A DNA stretch of 64,000 nucleotides from Moraxellaceae bacterium (GCA_031119205.1 JAVHYF010000019.1:1-64000), one strand, 5' to 3'. Positions 21,955 through 31,874 are shown, counted from the stretch's first letter. The notes: generated by a model from the letters alone, not told the origin. A program made the numbers and translations.

Positions 21955-23637
21955 ATGTTGAAAAACCCGAACACCAAGTACCACGCCTTCCCGCCGATCG
22001 ACATTCCCGATCGACAATGGCCATCGCGCACCATCACCCGCCCGCCGGTATGGATGAGCACTGATCTGCGCGACGGAAACCAGGCGCTGTTCGAGCCGAT
22101 GGACATCCCGCGCAAGGCGCGGATGTTCGAGACCATCACGAAGATCGGCATCAAGGAAGTGGAAGTCGCCTTCCCTTCCGCCTCGCAGACCGACTTCGAC
22201 TTCGTCCGCAAGCTCATCGACGAGAAGCTGATTCCGGGTGACGTGACGATCGAAGTGCTGACCCAGGCACGTGAGCATCTGATCCGCCGCACCTTCGAAA
22301 GCCTGCAGGGCGCGCGCCGGGCCATCGTGCACGTGTACAACGCGACGGCCCCTGTCTTCCGCAAGACGGTGTTTGGCGTCGACCGCGCGGGTTGCATCCA
22401 GATCGCGGTGGATTCCGCGAAGCTAATCCGCCAGCTTGCCGAAGACAACCCGGGCACCGAATGGGTGTTCCAGTACAGTCCGGAAGTGTTCAGTTCCACC
22501 GAACTCGACTTCGCGCTGGACATCGTCGAGCACGTCACCGAAGTGTGGGCGCCGACCAAAGAGCGTCCGATGATCCTCAACCTGCCCGCGACGGTTGAAT
22601 CGGCCACGCCGAATGTCTTCGCCGATCAGGTGGAGTGGATGTGCCGTCACCTGTCTCGCCGCGAAGCCACCATCGTCTCGGTGCACCCGCATAACGACCG
22701 TGGCACCGCTGTCGCTGCCGCCGAGCTCGGCGTGATGGCGGGCGCGGATCGCGTCGAAGGTTGCCTGTTCGGCAACGGTGAGCGCACCGGCAACGTCGAT
22801 CTGGTGACGCTCGCGCTCAATCTGTACACGCAGGGCGTCGATCCGGGTCTCGACTTCTCGCGCATCAACGACGTGGCACGCGTGGTCGAAGAGTGCACCC
22901 AGTTGCCGATCCATCCGCGTCACCCGTATGTCGGCGACCTCGTCTTCACGGCCTTCTCCGGCTCCCACCAGGATGCAATCAAGAAGGGCTTCTCGGTGCA
23001 GGATCCGAATGGCGTGTGGGAAGTGCCCTACCTGCCGATCGACCCGAGCGATCTCGGCCGCACCTACGACTCGGTGATCCGCGTGAACAGCCAGTCCGGC
23101 AAGGGTGGCATCGCCTGGCTTCTGGAAACGGTCTACGGCCTGACGCTGCCGCGTCGCATGCAGGTGGAATTTTCCGGTGAGGTGCAGCGTGAAATGGATG
23201 CCACCGGCGCGGAGATGGAGGCTGCCGATCTGTGGAAGCTCTTCGAGCAGACCTACCTGAAGGCTGACCTCCCGATCACCTTGCTGTCCCACAATCTGGA
23301 AGAGTCGCGCGAGCGTCACGTCATAGAACTGGACGTCATGCAGGATGGTTCGCCGAAGCGCCTGCGTGGCGAGGGCAACGGTCCGCTGGACGCTGCGCTG
23401 GCGGCGTTGGGCATCCAGGGCGTCAGCATCCACAGTTTCGAGGAACACTCGCTGGGTCGTGGCGCAGATGCGCGTGCGATCGCCTTCGTGGAACTGTCCG
23501 GTGAGCATTTCGCCAGCACTGTCTACGGTGCGGGCGCGTCCACCAGCATCGTCGAAGCTTCCCTGCGCGCGCTGATCTCCGCGTGCAATCGCGCGACGGT
23601 GAGAGCCGCGGTGGCGAAACAGGCGCTGGTCAAATAG
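21955..23637 (+). CDS. leuA: 2-isopropylmalate synthase (long type)
   Basis: A 560-aa enzyme condensing acetyl-CoA with 2-ketoisovalerate, the first committed step of leucine synthesis. The N-terminal TIM barrel has the metal and catalytic motif [16 protein letters not shown] near residues 36-51 and [16 protein letters not shown] near 242-257. The C-terminal LeuA regulatory domain (about 430-555) provides leucine feedback. The start [20 protein letters not shown] and the length mark the LeuA type related to actinobacterial enzymes rather than the 523-aa E. coli type. GGAG lies 7 bases ahead. It is monocistronic and followed by a strong terminator. Confidence 0.97.
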   Translation: MLKNPNTKYHAFPPIDIPDRQWPSRTITRPPVWMSTDLRDGNQALFEPMDIPRKARMFETITKIGIKEVEVAFPSASQTDFDFVRKLIDEKLIPGDVTIEVLTQAREHLIRRTFESLQGARRAIVHVYNATAPVFRKTVFGVDRAGCIQIAVDSAKLIRQLAEDNPGTEWVFQYSPEVFSSTELDFALDIVEHVTEVWAPTKERPMILNLPATVESATPNVFADQVEWMCRHLSRREATIVSVHPHNDRGTAVAAAELGVMAGADRVEGCLFGNGERTGNVDLVTLALNLYTQGVDPGLDFSRINDVARVVEECTQLPIHPRHPYVGDLVFTAFSGSHQDAIKKGFSVQDPNGVWEVPYLPIDPSDLGRTYDSVIRVNSQSGKGGIAWLLETVYGLTLPRRMQVEFSGEVQREMDATGAEMEAADLWKLFEQTYLKADLPITLLSHNLEESRERHVIELDVMQDGSPKRLRGEGNGPLDAALAALGIQGVSIHSFEEHSLGRGADARAIAFVELSGEHFASTVYGAGASTSIVEASLRALISACNRATVRAAVAKQALVK

Positions 23638-23655
23638 TCCGCGACACGCCAGACA

Positions 23656-23683
23656 AAAACGCCGGGAAGCTTCCCGGCGTTTT
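23656..23683 (+). terminator. Bidirectional terminator after leuA
   Basis: AAAACGCCGGGAA and TTCCCGGCGTTTT form a near-perfect 13-bp inverted repeat with almost no loop (GC), with A and T tracts at the ends. It separates leuA from the convergent methyltransferase gene. Confidence 0.88.
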
Positions 23684-23709
23684 CGTTTCGAGTACTTGAG
23701 CTTGTCCGC

Positions 23710-24444
23710 TCAGGCCCCCGGCTTTATGGCCACAAGATTGATCAGCGTCTCTTCGCGCTTTGCGGGCGGTTGTATGCGGAACACCCGCTCCAGGACACCC
23801 AGGTCTTCCCTGCTCCACCACAGGAACGGGTAGGACACGCGTTCATCCGGCACGTCAAAACCCGCCTCGCGAACCATCGCCAGATACTCCTCCGCCGTCT
23901 TCTGCACTTCCATCGGATGACGGAACAACAGGCGGATCATCCACGAGTGGATGTAGCGCTTGGTCGACTCGGCAAACAACAGCATGCCGCCGGGTTTCAG
24001 CACACGGAAGAACTCGCGGATCGCAGCATCCTGATCGATCAGATGATGGAAAGTCTGGTGACAGAACAGCACATCGACCGAATTGTCCGGCAGCAGGATG
24101 CGCGAACTGGAGCAGCGCACGAACTCTGCCTCGACACCGGCGGCGGCCACCTCGCGACCAGCCGCCTCGATCATCTCCGGATCGATGTCCATGCCGATCA
24201 GGCGCCGCGGCGCAAAGCGCTCGTGCAGCTTCGCCAGTGAGCGGCCATAGCCGCAGCCGACGTCAGCGACCACGCCGTAGCTCGGCTTGCGGTCGGGAAT
24301 CAGGCGTTCGAGATCCTTGAAGGCACGTTCCAGCACATGCACCGTCCAGGTGGGGGTGCGCAGGAACCACTTGCCGAAGGCTGTTTCAGGTACGTGCGGA
24401 TCGTTGAAGGCGGCCGCGTCCGCCGGGCTGATCGGGGTGCTCAT
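23710..24444 (-). CDS. Class I SAM-dependent methyltransferase
   Basis: A 244-aa Rossmann methyltransferase. ATG 24444 gives MSTPISPADAAAFNDPHVPE; the upstream frame extension is not protein-like. SAM-binding motif I is VVADVGCGYGRS (about residues 57-68), the acidic post-I residue is in LIGMDIDPEMIE (about 81-92), and motif IV-like VDVLFCHQTFHHL follows. The pattern resembles UbiE/Methyltransf_11 proteins, but the substrate cannot be told. It lies 40 bases downstream of motA on the same strand, where a motB/motD gene might have been expected; no functional link to motility is visible. Confidence 0.8.
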   Translation of the reverse strand: MSTPISPADAAAFNDPHVPETAFGKWFLRTPTWTVHVLERAFKDLERLIPDRKPSYGVVADVGCGYGRSLAKLHERFAPRRLIGMDIDPEMIEAAGREVAAAGVEAEFVRCSSSRILLPDNSVDVLFCHQTFHHLIDQDAAIREFFRVLKPGGMLLFAESTKRYIHSWMIRLLFRHPMEVQKTAEEYLAMVREAGFDVPDERVSYPFLWWSREDLGVLERVFRIQPPAKREETLINLVAIKPGA

Positions 24445-24484
24445 GCCGCGAGGATAGCAAGCCCTCGCAACCCTTGCGCAGCAA

Positions 24485-25225
24485 CTAGACGATATAACCC
24501 TGTAACCGCGCCTCGATGATGCGCGGGTTGTCGCCATGCCCGATACCGACCAGGCCGTCGACCAGCATTTCGCGCTGCGCAACAAGGCTGCCAATCACCG
24601 CCTGCAGCTTCTTCGCCATCGGCAGGAAAACCAGGTTGGCGGCGCCCACGCCGTAGATCGTCGCCACGAACGCAACGGCGATGCCCGCGCCCAGCTTGCT
24701 GGGGTCGGACAGGTTCTCCATCACATGGATGAGCCCCATCACCGCGCCGATGATGCCGATGGTCGGAGAGTAGCCGCCCGCGGCCTCCCAGATTTTCGCG
24801 GCGGACTTCATCTCCTTCTCCCAGGCACCGATCTCGACTTCCATCACGTCGCGCAGACGTTCCGGCTCCACGCCGTCGACCAGCAGCTGCAGACCTTTCT
24901 GCAGAAACGGGTCGTTCATCCGTGGGATCTTGTTCTCGAGCGCCAACAGGCCCTCCTTGCGCGCGGTAGCACTCCAGCTGACGATGTCTGCGATCAGGGT
25001 GGCCAGCGGTTGTGCCGGTGGCTTGAACACCCAGCTGGACATGCGCACACCGGTGCGGAACGTCTTCCAGGGGCTCTGCAGCATGACGGCGCCCGTCGTG
25101 CCGCCGATGACGATCAGGAATGCAGTCGGCTGGATCAACGAACCGAGATGACCGCCCTCGAGCAACATGCCGACCAGGATGGCCAGCACGCCCAGCAGCA
25201 GACCTGCTATCGAAATGAAATCCAC
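24485..25225 (-). CDS. Flagellar motor stator protein, MotA/PomA/MotC type
   Basis: A 246-aa membrane protein starting MDFISIAGLLLGVLAILVGM with about four membrane segments (4-21, 32-50, 150-172, 180-203) and a cytoplasmic loop, the MotA/ExbB topology. The short (about 246 aa) form with the GYSPTIGIIGAVMGLIHVME segment corresponds to the MotC/PomA group, whose genes usually sit near fliA and the flh genes. It would form a proton or sodium channel that drives rotation together with MotB/MotD. No MotB-type gene follows: the next gene is a methyltransferase. It is 29 bases downstream of fliA. Confidence 0.88.
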   Translation of the reverse strand: MDFISIAGLLLGVLAILVGMLLEGGHLGSLIQPTAFLIVIGGTTGAVMLQSPWKTFRTGVRMSSWVFKPPAQPLATLIADIVSWSATARKEGLLALENKIPRMNDPFLQKGLQLLVDGVEPERLRDVMEVEIGAWEKEMKSAAKIWEAAGGYSPTIGIIGAVMGLIHVMENLSDPSKLGAGIAVAFVATIYGVGAANLVFLPMAKKLQAVIGSLVAQREMLVDGLVGIGHGDNPRIIEARLQGYIV

Positions 25226-25254
25226 CCGTGCGCTCTCCCTTGCGGAACGGGCCG

Positions 25255-26013
25255 TCAGTTCGCGGTGGCCGCTTTGCGACCCCGCTTGTTGCCGTCATTC
25301 GGACGGGCATTGGAGATGCGCGAACGCAGGCGCGCAATCGCCTGGCTGTGCAGCTGGCAGACACGCGACTCGGACACGCCCAGCACCTCGCCAATCTCGC
25401 GCAGGTTGAGGTCTTCCTCGTAATACAGACCCATCACCATCTTCTCGCGCTCGGGCAGGTCTTCGATGGCGTTCACCAGCGCGGTGCGCATGTCATGATC
25501 TTCGAGCAGCGAGAGCGGATCGTTGGACTCGCCGACGATGTGACGCTCGAGGAAGTCATCCTCTTCCTCGTCGCTGAAGTCTTCGAAGTACACCAGCTGG
25601 TAGCCACGGGCTTCCTGCAGCATCTTCTGGTAGTCCGGCAGGTTCATACCCAGGCTCTCGGCCAGCTCGCGCTCGGTGGGCTGGCGGCCGTGGAGTTGTT
25701 CGAGGCTATGCACCGCAGTTTCGATGCGGCGCATCTCACGGCGCAGGCTGCGCGGCAACCAGTCGTTTTCGCGCAGGCCGTCCAGCATCGCACCACGGAT
25801 GCGCTGCACCGCATAGGTCTCGAACTGCGCCCCCAGGCCTTCCTCGTAGCGGCCGATGGCGTCGAGCAACCCCATCATTCCGTTCTGGATGATGTCTTCC
25901 ACCTGCACGCTGGCAGGCAGCTTGGCCATCAGGTGATAGGCAATGCGCTTGACCAGCGGCGCATACCGCGTCACCAGCTGATCCTTGTCGAGCGTTCCGG
26001 CCGCGTTATACAT
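25255..26013 (-). CDS. fliA: Flagellar sigma factor sigma-28
   Basis: A 252-aa sigma-28 family factor for late flagellar and chemotaxis promoters. ATG 26013 is preferred because GAGAGAG precedes it and the protein then begins MYNAAGTLDKDQLVTRYAPLVKRIAYHL, the FliA N-terminus; ATG 26028 would add five residues. Region 2 (about 15-90) has the core-binding helix, followed by region 3 (about 95-150) and region 4 with LREIGEVLGVSESRVCQLHSQ as helix-turn-helix (about 205-230). It is the penultimate gene of the flhB-flhA-flhF-flhG-fliA-motA unit, separated from flhG by 109 bases that could hold its own promoter. Confidence 0.95.
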   Translation of the reverse strand: MYNAAGTLDKDQLVTRYAPLVKRIAYHLMAKLPASVQVEDIIQNGMMGLLDAIGRYEEGLGAQFETYAVQRIRGAMLDGLRENDWLPRSLRREMRRIETAVHSLEQLHGRQPTERELAESLGMNLPDYQKMLQEARGYQLVYFEDFSDEEEDDFLERHIVGESNDPLSLLEDHDMRTALVNAIEDLPEREKMVMGLYYEEDLNLREIGEVLGVSESRVCQLHSQAIARLRSRISNARPNDGNKRGRKAATAN

Positions 26014-26122
26014 GGCGCTCTCTCTCATATGTCAGGTCGACCCGTGCCACAAAGCTTGTGAGTGCCATTGTGGGTCGCGCCTGCGCTGCTTGCTGTGCGG
26101 AAAAACAACCGGCAAAGCCGTC

Positions 26123-26926
26123 TTATCGACTGTTTGCCCGGCTGTTTACCATTGCCCGCCCGCGGTTCGACGCCAGAAAATCCCTCGGCGCCATCGCCTG
26201 TCTCTGCAGACGTTGCACGAAGCCTTCTTGTTCCCCGAGTGCTGCGGGCAGTTGCATGGCGGCAGCAAGACTGGCTACCGCCTGCACCTCGATACCTAGC
26301 AGGCGCCATGCCACCGAACGCAGGTTGGCGGTCAAGGCTTGTGTCTCGGGTGTGGACGGCGCACACAGCGCCAGCCCGACGGACAAGCTATCGGCACCTG
26401 CCGCACATCTCTTTAACGCAGCATAAGCCTCGGTAAAGGCACGCGCATTCGGGTCTACCACGAGGAGTATGCGCGGCGCGGCGGCAATCAACGGCGACAC
26501 GCCCAGTACATCGTGCGCCCTGGCGTGGATCAGCCATTCATCGCAGTCATTCTGGAACTCGGACAGGATGGCGGTCGCACGCTGACGCAGTACGCGGTCA
26601 CCCATCTGCTGTGACATGCGTGCCACCGGCAGGACGCTCAGCCCCGGCTGGACGATGACGCGGCAGACTTCGCTTGCCACGTGGCCTTCGGCTGCCTGCA
26701 GCAGATCGAAGCGCAACTGGGCGCCCAGCGCCTCGCCAAGATTGCCAGCTGCCGGTGAATCCTCCAGTGCCAGCAGGCGCTGTCCCTCGGCTGCGCGTGC
26801 CTGCAGTTGACGGGCGAGCCACGCCGTGGCGCCCTGCCCGCAGGCCAGCGCACCCAGCACTTCGGGCGGGCGGCGATTGAAGAGTTTGCGCAGTCCAGCG
26901 GCCTGGTCTTCCGCAGCGATCCTCAT
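26123..26926 (-). CDS. flhG: FlhG/FleN-position protein with degenerate P-loop
   Basis: A 267-aa protein in the invariant FlhG (FleN) slot between flhF and fliA. The start MRIAAEDQAAGLRKLF matches the short activation helix of FlhG that stimulates FlhF, including the DQAxGLR motif. Further on, a MinD-like alpha/beta core can be seen, but the expected deviant Walker A (GKGGVGKT) is replaced by LACGQGATAWLAR with no P-loop lysine, and the switch regions are not evident. It may keep the FlhF-activating role yet not bind ATP like FleN. ATGA overlap with flhF indicates coupled translation. The assignment rests on position and the N-terminal motif. Confidence 0.75.
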   Translation of the reverse strand: MRIAAEDQAAGLRKLFNRRPPEVLGALACGQGATAWLARQLQARAAEGQRLLALEDSPAAGNLGEALGAQLRFDLLQAAEGHVASEVCRVIVQPGLSVLPVARMSQQMGDRVLRQRATAILSEFQNDCDEWLIHARAHDVLGVSPLIAAAPRILLVVDPNARAFTEAYAALKRCAAGADSLSVGLALCAPSTPETQALTANLRSVAWRLLGIEVQAVASLAAAMQLPAALGEQEGFVQRLQRQAMAPRDFLASNRGRAMVNSRANSR

Positions 26927-28509
26927 GCAGCGCCCCGTTGTTGGCGATCACCCTGGCGGCGCGCGCGGCTGGCCATCAGCATCGCGGCAGCGGCATCGTC
27001 CAGCTTGTAGGGCGAATCGGCAGGGATTTCGCGCAAGGCGCGATGGATCAGGTAAGTGCGGTTCGGCAGGTGCAGGTCTTCCGGCACGCGCTGGCCGTTG
27101 GCCACGTAGAACACGTCCAGCTCGTGGCGGGCAGCCACGTCAATGACCGGGGCCAGCGACACGGCTTCGTCCACCTTGCTGAGAATGCAGCCTGCGAGGT
27201 CCGGGCCCTCATAGGCGCGCAGCACGTCGTCCAGCGTCTCGCCACTGGCCGCTGCGTTCAGCAGCAGCAAGCGGCGGACATTGCCGGCAGAGCGCAGCAT
27301 CGCGGCCTGGTCATCCACCATCTTGTCGCGCTGGCCAACGCCGATGGTGTCGATCAGCACGATGTGCTTGTCGCGCAGCGACTGCAGCGTCTGGCGCAGG
27401 TCGGCGGCATCACGCACCACGTGTACCTGCACGCCGAGGATGCGGCCATAGATGCGCAACTGCTCGTGGGCACCGATCCGGTAGCCGTCGGTGGTGATCA
27501 GCGCAAGCTTGTCGGCACCATGCCGCATCACGCAGCGCGCGGCCAGCTTGGCGGTGGTCGTCGTCTTGCCAACGCCGGTGGGTCCGACCAGCGCGTAGAC
27601 GCCGCCGCGGTCGATGATGTCAGCGTCGTTGGACACCGCGCGCAGGCTTCGGTTGAGTGCCTGGCGCACCGCCTTGCGCGCCTCGGTGACCGGCACTTCG
27701 CCTGCGAGTTGCTCGGTGATCTGGCGGGTGAGTTCCGGCGAGAAACCGGCTTCCAGCAGCTCGCCCATCATCTGCGTGCGGGCCGGCGCGGTGCGGGAGA
27801 TCTCGCTCCAGGCGAAGCCGGCGAGCTGGCGCTCCAGCAAACCCTTGATGGACGACAGCTCGTCCATCAGCTGTGCATTGGTGGCCTCCAGTGCGACGAC
27901 ACGGGCCTGCTGGGCCGGGTCCTGGGTCGTCGCACTGGCGTGCACGACCTGCTCGGGCGGCAGGGTGCGCAGACCGGGGATCTGGTGCTGGGCGCGCACG
28001 CGGCGGAAATCCGGCTCGGGTTCGGTGTCCTCTTCACGACGGCGGGCGGCTTCCAGCCCCCTCACCAGCGGCGAATCGCTCACGGCTTCGCCGCGACTGG
28101 CGGCGAGACCGCTGCGGAAAGTCTGGCGCTCGGCATCATTGATCTTCTGTTCGCGGGCCAGGCGCGCGATGTGCTGGCCAAGCGTCACGGTGAAGTCGTC
28201 ACCCTGCTCGCCGGCGGGAGGCTGAGCAGGCGCTGGCGCGCGGCGGGCCTGACTTGCAGCCTGATTTGCCGCGTGGGTGGCCGCCTGTGCCGCTGCCTGT
28301 GCGGCTGCCGCCGCATCAGCCGCCTGGTTGCGCGCCTGCTTCACCGTGGCGTTCAGCTCGCCCATGGCGGTGGCCGGCATGGCGACGATCTCGACGCCAT
28401 CGTCCACCGCGCGGTTGGACAGCACGACCGCATCGGCACCCAGTTCGGCCTTGACGCGGACCAGCGCCTCACGGGCAGTTTTCGCGACGTAGCGTTTCAC
28501 ATTCACCAT
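26923..28509 (-). CDS. flhF: Flagellar SRP-type GTPase FlhF
   Basis: A 528-aa SRP-family GTPase that selects the site (often the pole) and number of flagella. The N-terminal basic domain MVNVKRYVAKTAREALVRVKAELG is typical of FlhF. A long Ala/Gln-rich linker covers about 60-200 and the NG domain about 230-500. The G1 motif GPTGVGKTTTTAKLA lies near residue 308, with LITTDGYRIGAHEQL and DTIGVGQRD following. The protein is longer than B. subtilis FlhF because of the linker. Polar flagellation is inferred from the flhF/flhG pair, not proved. It is 25 bases downstream of flhA. Confidence 0.95.
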   Translation of the reverse strand: MVNVKRYVAKTAREALVRVKAELGADAVVLSNRAVDDGVEIVAMPATAMGELNATVKQARNQAADAAAAAQAAAQAATHAANQAASQARRAPAPAQPPAGEQGDDFTVTLGQHIARLAREQKINDAERQTFRSGLAASRGEAVSDSPLVRGLEAARRREEDTEPEPDFRRVRAQHQIPGLRTLPPEQVVHASATTQDPAQQARVVALEATNAQLMDELSSIKGLLERQLAGFAWSEISRTAPARTQMMGELLEAGFSPELTRQITEQLAGEVPVTEARKAVRQALNRSLRAVSNDADIIDRGGVYALVGPTGVGKTTTTAKLAARCVMRHGADKLALITTDGYRIGAHEQLRIYGRILGVQVHVVRDAADLRQTLQSLRDKHIVLIDTIGVGQRDKMVDDQAAMLRSAGNVRRLLLLNAAASGETLDDVLRAYEGPDLAGCILSKVDEAVSLAPVIDVAARHELDVFYVANGQRVPEDLHLPNRTYLIHRALREIPADSPYKLDDAAAAMLMASRARRQGDRQQRGAA

Positions 28510-28534
28510 GTTTGCTTCTCCTTGACGCTAGCCA

Positions 28535-30640
28535 TCAACCGCCGATGACGGAGGTGACGCGGATCATCCGCGACTCCGGCACTTCGGCGTGGGCAATCAC
28601 TTTCATGCTGGGCACTGCACGACGCAGGAAGCGCGCTAGCAGCCAGCGAAGATTGTTCGGCACCAGCAGCACGGCAGGTAGCCCCAGGTCTTCCTGCTTC
28701 TGCGCCGCGGCAGCGGCTTCCCGCAGCAGCGTGTCTGCGAGGCCCGGCTCGATGGCACCGCCTTCCGGGCCACCGCTCTGCATGGCGTGTTGCAGTACGC
28801 GCTCCAGGCCGGGGTCGAGTGCGATGACCTGCATGTCGGCGCCGCCGGGGAACAGTTGCTGGACGATGGCGCGGCCCAGCCCGACGCGGATGCGTGCCGC
28901 CAGATCCAGCGGCTCCTGCGTGCGCGGCGCGTGCTCGGCCAGAGCTTCGACGATGCTGCGCATGTCGCGGATGTTGATGCCTTCTTCCAGCAGGTGCTGC
29001 AGGGTGCGCTGGAAGATATGCAGCGGCAGGGTCTTCGGCACCAGATCCTCGACCAGCTTGGGCGATTCCTTGGCGATATGGTCCAGCAGCGCCTGCGCTT
29101 CCTGACGACCCAGCAGGTCGGCGGCATGCGAGAGGATCACGTGGTTCAGGTGGGTGGCGACGACCGTGCTGGCATCGACCACCGTGTAACCGAGCGCGTG
29201 GGCCTGCTCACGCATGCTGGCGTCCACCCACACGGCAGGCAGGCCGAAGGCCGGATCCTTGGTGGGCGTACCGGGCAGCTGGCCGACCACGCGACCGGGA
29301 TTGATGGCCATGAACTGGCCGGGGTAGGCCTCGCCGGAGCCGATGTCCACGCCCTTCAGCGTGATGCGATAGGCATTCGGCTTGAGCTCCAGGTTGTCGC
29401 GGATATGCACCGGCGAGGCGAGGAAGCCGATGTCCTGCGCGAACTTCTTGCGCAGGCCGCGGATGCGACGCAACAGCTCACCATCCTGTCCCTTGTCCAC
29501 CATCGGAATGAGGCGGTAGCCGACTTCCAGCCCCAGCACATCCACCGGCGTGACATCGGACCAGCTGGCTTCCTGCGATTCCACCGGCGCGGCGGCTGCC
29601 GCGGGCTTGGCCACAGGCTCGTCTTCCTGCGCCAGCATCTGCTTCTTGTTCATGTGCCAGGCCAGGTAGGCGAGACCGCCGGCCAGCAGCAGGAACACCA
29701 TGTTCGGCATGCCGGGAATGAGGCCCAGCAGACCGAGGATGCCAGCCGTCAGCACCAGCACGATGGGGTTGGTGAACAACTGGTTCACCACCTGGCCACC
29801 GATGTCGGTCTCCTCTTCACCGACGCGCGACACCACCAGACCGGCGGCCACCGAGATGATCAGGGCCGGCAGCTGCGCCACCAGACCGTCACCGATGGTC
29901 AGCAGGGTGTAGTTCTCCAGCGCTTCCCCCATCGGCATGTTGTGCTGGACCACGCCGACGATCAGACCACCGATGATGTTGATGACCAGGATGAGGATGC
30001 CGGCCACGGCATCACCACGCACGAACTTCGAGGCACCGTCCATGGCGCCGTAGAAGTCGGATTCCTGCGAAATCTCGGCACGGCGGCGCTTGGCTTCCTT
30101 CTCGTCGATCAGGCCGGCGTTCAGGTCGGCGTCGATGGCCATCTGCTTGCCAGGCATCGCATCCAGGGTGAAGCGCGCGCCCACTTCGGCGATCCGGCCG
30201 GCACCCTTGGTGATCACGACGAAGTTGATGATCGTGAGGATGATGAACACCACGATACCGACCGCGGTATTGCCACCGACGAGGAAGTGGCCGAAGGCTT
30301 CGATCACCTTGCCGGCCGCGTCCGGGCCGGTATGACCTTCCAGCAGCACGATGCGGGTAGAAGCCACGTTCAGCGACAGGCGCAGCAGCGTGGTGACCAG
30401 CAGCACCGTCGGAAACACCGAGAAATCCAGCGGCTTGCGGGTGTACATGCCCACCAGCAGCACCATCATCGACAGTGCCAGGTTGAAGGTGAAGAACACG
30501 TCCAGCACGAAGGCCGGCAGTGGCAGCACCATCATCGACAGCACGAGCAGCAGCAGGATCGGTGCGGCCAGCTGGCGGATGTTCGCCGGCGACAGCAGCT
30601 GACGCAGATCGATTGCCTGGGTATTGCCCTGAGTAGCCAA
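28535..30640 (-). CDS. flhA: Flagellar type III export gate protein FlhA
   Basis: A 701-aa export-gate subunit with eight or so membrane segments in the first about 330 residues and a large cytoplasmic domain (about 360-701) that docks chaperone-substrate complexes. The FHIPEP signature region is visible as the conserved charged segment after the fourth helix (GAGRIAEVGARFTLDAMPGK near residues 146-165). Length and start, MATQGNTQAIDLRQLLSP, are normal. The gene is 15 bases downstream of flhB and 25 upstream of flhF in the same transcription unit. Confidence 0.97.
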   Translation of the reverse strand: MATQGNTQAIDLRQLLSPANIRQLAAPILLLLVLSMMVLPLPAFVLDVFFTFNLALSMMVLLVGMYTRKPLDFSVFPTVLLVTTLLRLSLNVASTRIVLLEGHTGPDAAGKVIEAFGHFLVGGNTAVGIVVFIILTIINFVVITKGAGRIAEVGARFTLDAMPGKQMAIDADLNAGLIDEKEAKRRRAEISQESDFYGAMDGASKFVRGDAVAGILILVINIIGGLIVGVVQHNMPMGEALENYTLLTIGDGLVAQLPALIISVAAGLVVSRVGEEETDIGGQVVNQLFTNPIVLVLTAGILGLLGLIPGMPNMVFLLLAGGLAYLAWHMNKKQMLAQEDEPVAKPAAAAAPVESQEASWSDVTPVDVLGLEVGYRLIPMVDKGQDGELLRRIRGLRKKFAQDIGFLASPVHIRDNLELKPNAYRITLKGVDIGSGEAYPGQFMAINPGRVVGQLPGTPTKDPAFGLPAVWVDASMREQAHALGYTVVDASTVVATHLNHVILSHAADLLGRQEAQALLDHIAKESPKLVEDLVPKTLPLHIFQRTLQHLLEEGINIRDMRSIVEALAEHAPRTQEPLDLAARIRVGLGRAIVQQLFPGGADMQVIALDPGLERVLQHAMQSGGPEGGAIEPGLADTLLREAAAAAQKQEDLGLPAVLLVPNNLRWLLARFLRRAVPSMKVIAHAEVPESRMIRVTSVIGG

Positions 30641-30655
30641 GTCCGTGTGCTCCTA

Positions 30656-31813
30656 TCAGGCCGGCTGGGCGGCGGACGATGCGGCGCCGGGGTCCATACC
30701 CACCGGGATCGCAATATCGTGCGGTTGCTCCGGCGGCAGGCCGCCGTCGGACAGGAAATGGTTCAGCTGGTACACGTAGGCCATCACCTCGGCCACAGCC
30801 GTGTATAGCGCAGCCGGCACCTGATCGCCGACTTCGGCATGGCGGAACAGCGCACGTGCCAGCGGCGGAGCCTCCAGCAGCGGCACGCCATGCGTGCGTG
30901 CCAGTTCGCGGATGTTGTGCGCCACCAGGTCGGCACCCTTGGCCACCACCGTGGGCGCGCCCATGCGGGCGGAGTCGTATTTCAGCGCGACGGCGAAGTG
31001 GGTCGGGTTGGTGACCACCACGTCGGCCTTCGGCACGGCATCCATCATGCGGCGACGGGCCATCTCGCGCTGACGGGCGCGGATCTGTGCCTTGATCTGC
31101 GGGTCGCCGTCCTGCTCTTTCATCTCCTGCTTGAGCTCCTGCTTGCTCATCTTGAGCTGGCTGTAATAGCGCCACAGCTGGAAAGGCACATCCACCAGCG
31201 CCACCACGGCCAGACAGGACGACAGTGACAGCGTGGCCCACAACAGGATGCGTCCGGTTTCGGCCGAGGCCGATTCCAGCGACATGGTCGACAGTCCCAC
31301 CAGTTCGAAGCGGTAGTGCCATAGCACCCAGGCACCAACCCCGCCGACGAGCACGGACTTGAGCAAGCCTTTCACCAGTTCGGCAAGGCCATGCAGGGAG
31401 AAGACACGTTTGATGCCGGACAGCGGATTGACGCGGTTGAGATCCGGCGTCACAGCCTTGCTGGAGAACAGCAGGCCGCCAAGCATCACCGGCGCGGCCA
31501 CCGCGGCGATGACCAGGGCGACCAGCAAGGGCGCCAGCGCCAGCAAGGCTTCGCCCGTGATGGCGCGGAAGGTGTCGATCATCACCATGTGATCGAACGC
31601 GGCCTTGCGCTCCAGCGAAAGCCCGCTGCGCAGGATGCCGTTCAGATGATCGTACATCCAGCGCCAGCTGACCCAGATACCGAGGACGCCAGCCATCATG
31701 ACCAGGAAGGTCGACAGCTCACGGGACTGCGGAACATTGCCCTCTTCGCGCGCCTGTTGAAGGCGTCGCTCCGATGCTGGTTCTGTCTTGTCCTCGTCGT
31801 TCTCTTCGGCCAT
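30656..31813 (-). CDS. flhB: Flagellar export switch protein FlhB
   Basis: A 385-aa export-gate protein that switches substrate specificity by self-cleavage. ATG 31813 gives MAEENDEDKTEPASERR, the conserved N-terminus; the six-residue upstream extension is unlikely, and GGAG precedes the chosen ATG. Four membrane segments lie at about residues 32-52, 85-110, 140-160 and 180-205. The autocleavage motif NPTH is seen in VVTNPTHFAVALKYD near residues 264-278. It is the first large gene of the flagellar operon. A short C-terminal extension rich in Ala and Gly is present. Confidence 0.97.
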   Translation of the reverse strand: MAEENDEDKTEPASERRLQQAREEGNVPQSRELSTFLVMMAGVLGIWVSWRWMYDHLNGILRSGLSLERKAAFDHMVMIDTFRAITGEALLALAPLLVALVIAAVAAPVMLGGLLFSSKAVTPDLNRVNPLSGIKRVFSLHGLAELVKGLLKSVLVGGVGAWVLWHYRFELVGLSTMSLESASAETGRILLWATLSLSSCLAVVALVDVPFQLWRYYSQLKMSKQELKQEMKEQDGDPQIKAQIRARQREMARRRMMDAVPKADVVVTNPTHFAVALKYDSARMGAPTVVAKGADLVAHNIRELARTHGVPLLEAPPLARALFRHAEVGDQVPAALYTAVAEVMAYVYQLNHFLSDGGLPPEQPHDIAIPVGMDPGAASSAAQPA

Positions 31814-31874
31814 TCGCCACTCCGCAGACACGCAGGTCAGTCTGCGTATCGATGGAGCGGATTATTTGCCGGGG

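Noticed and set aside
28787-30808. A 673-codon plus-strand frame opposite flhA
   Set aside because: Rich in His, Asp and Gln as expected of the complement of a membrane protein gene; flhA is unambiguous.
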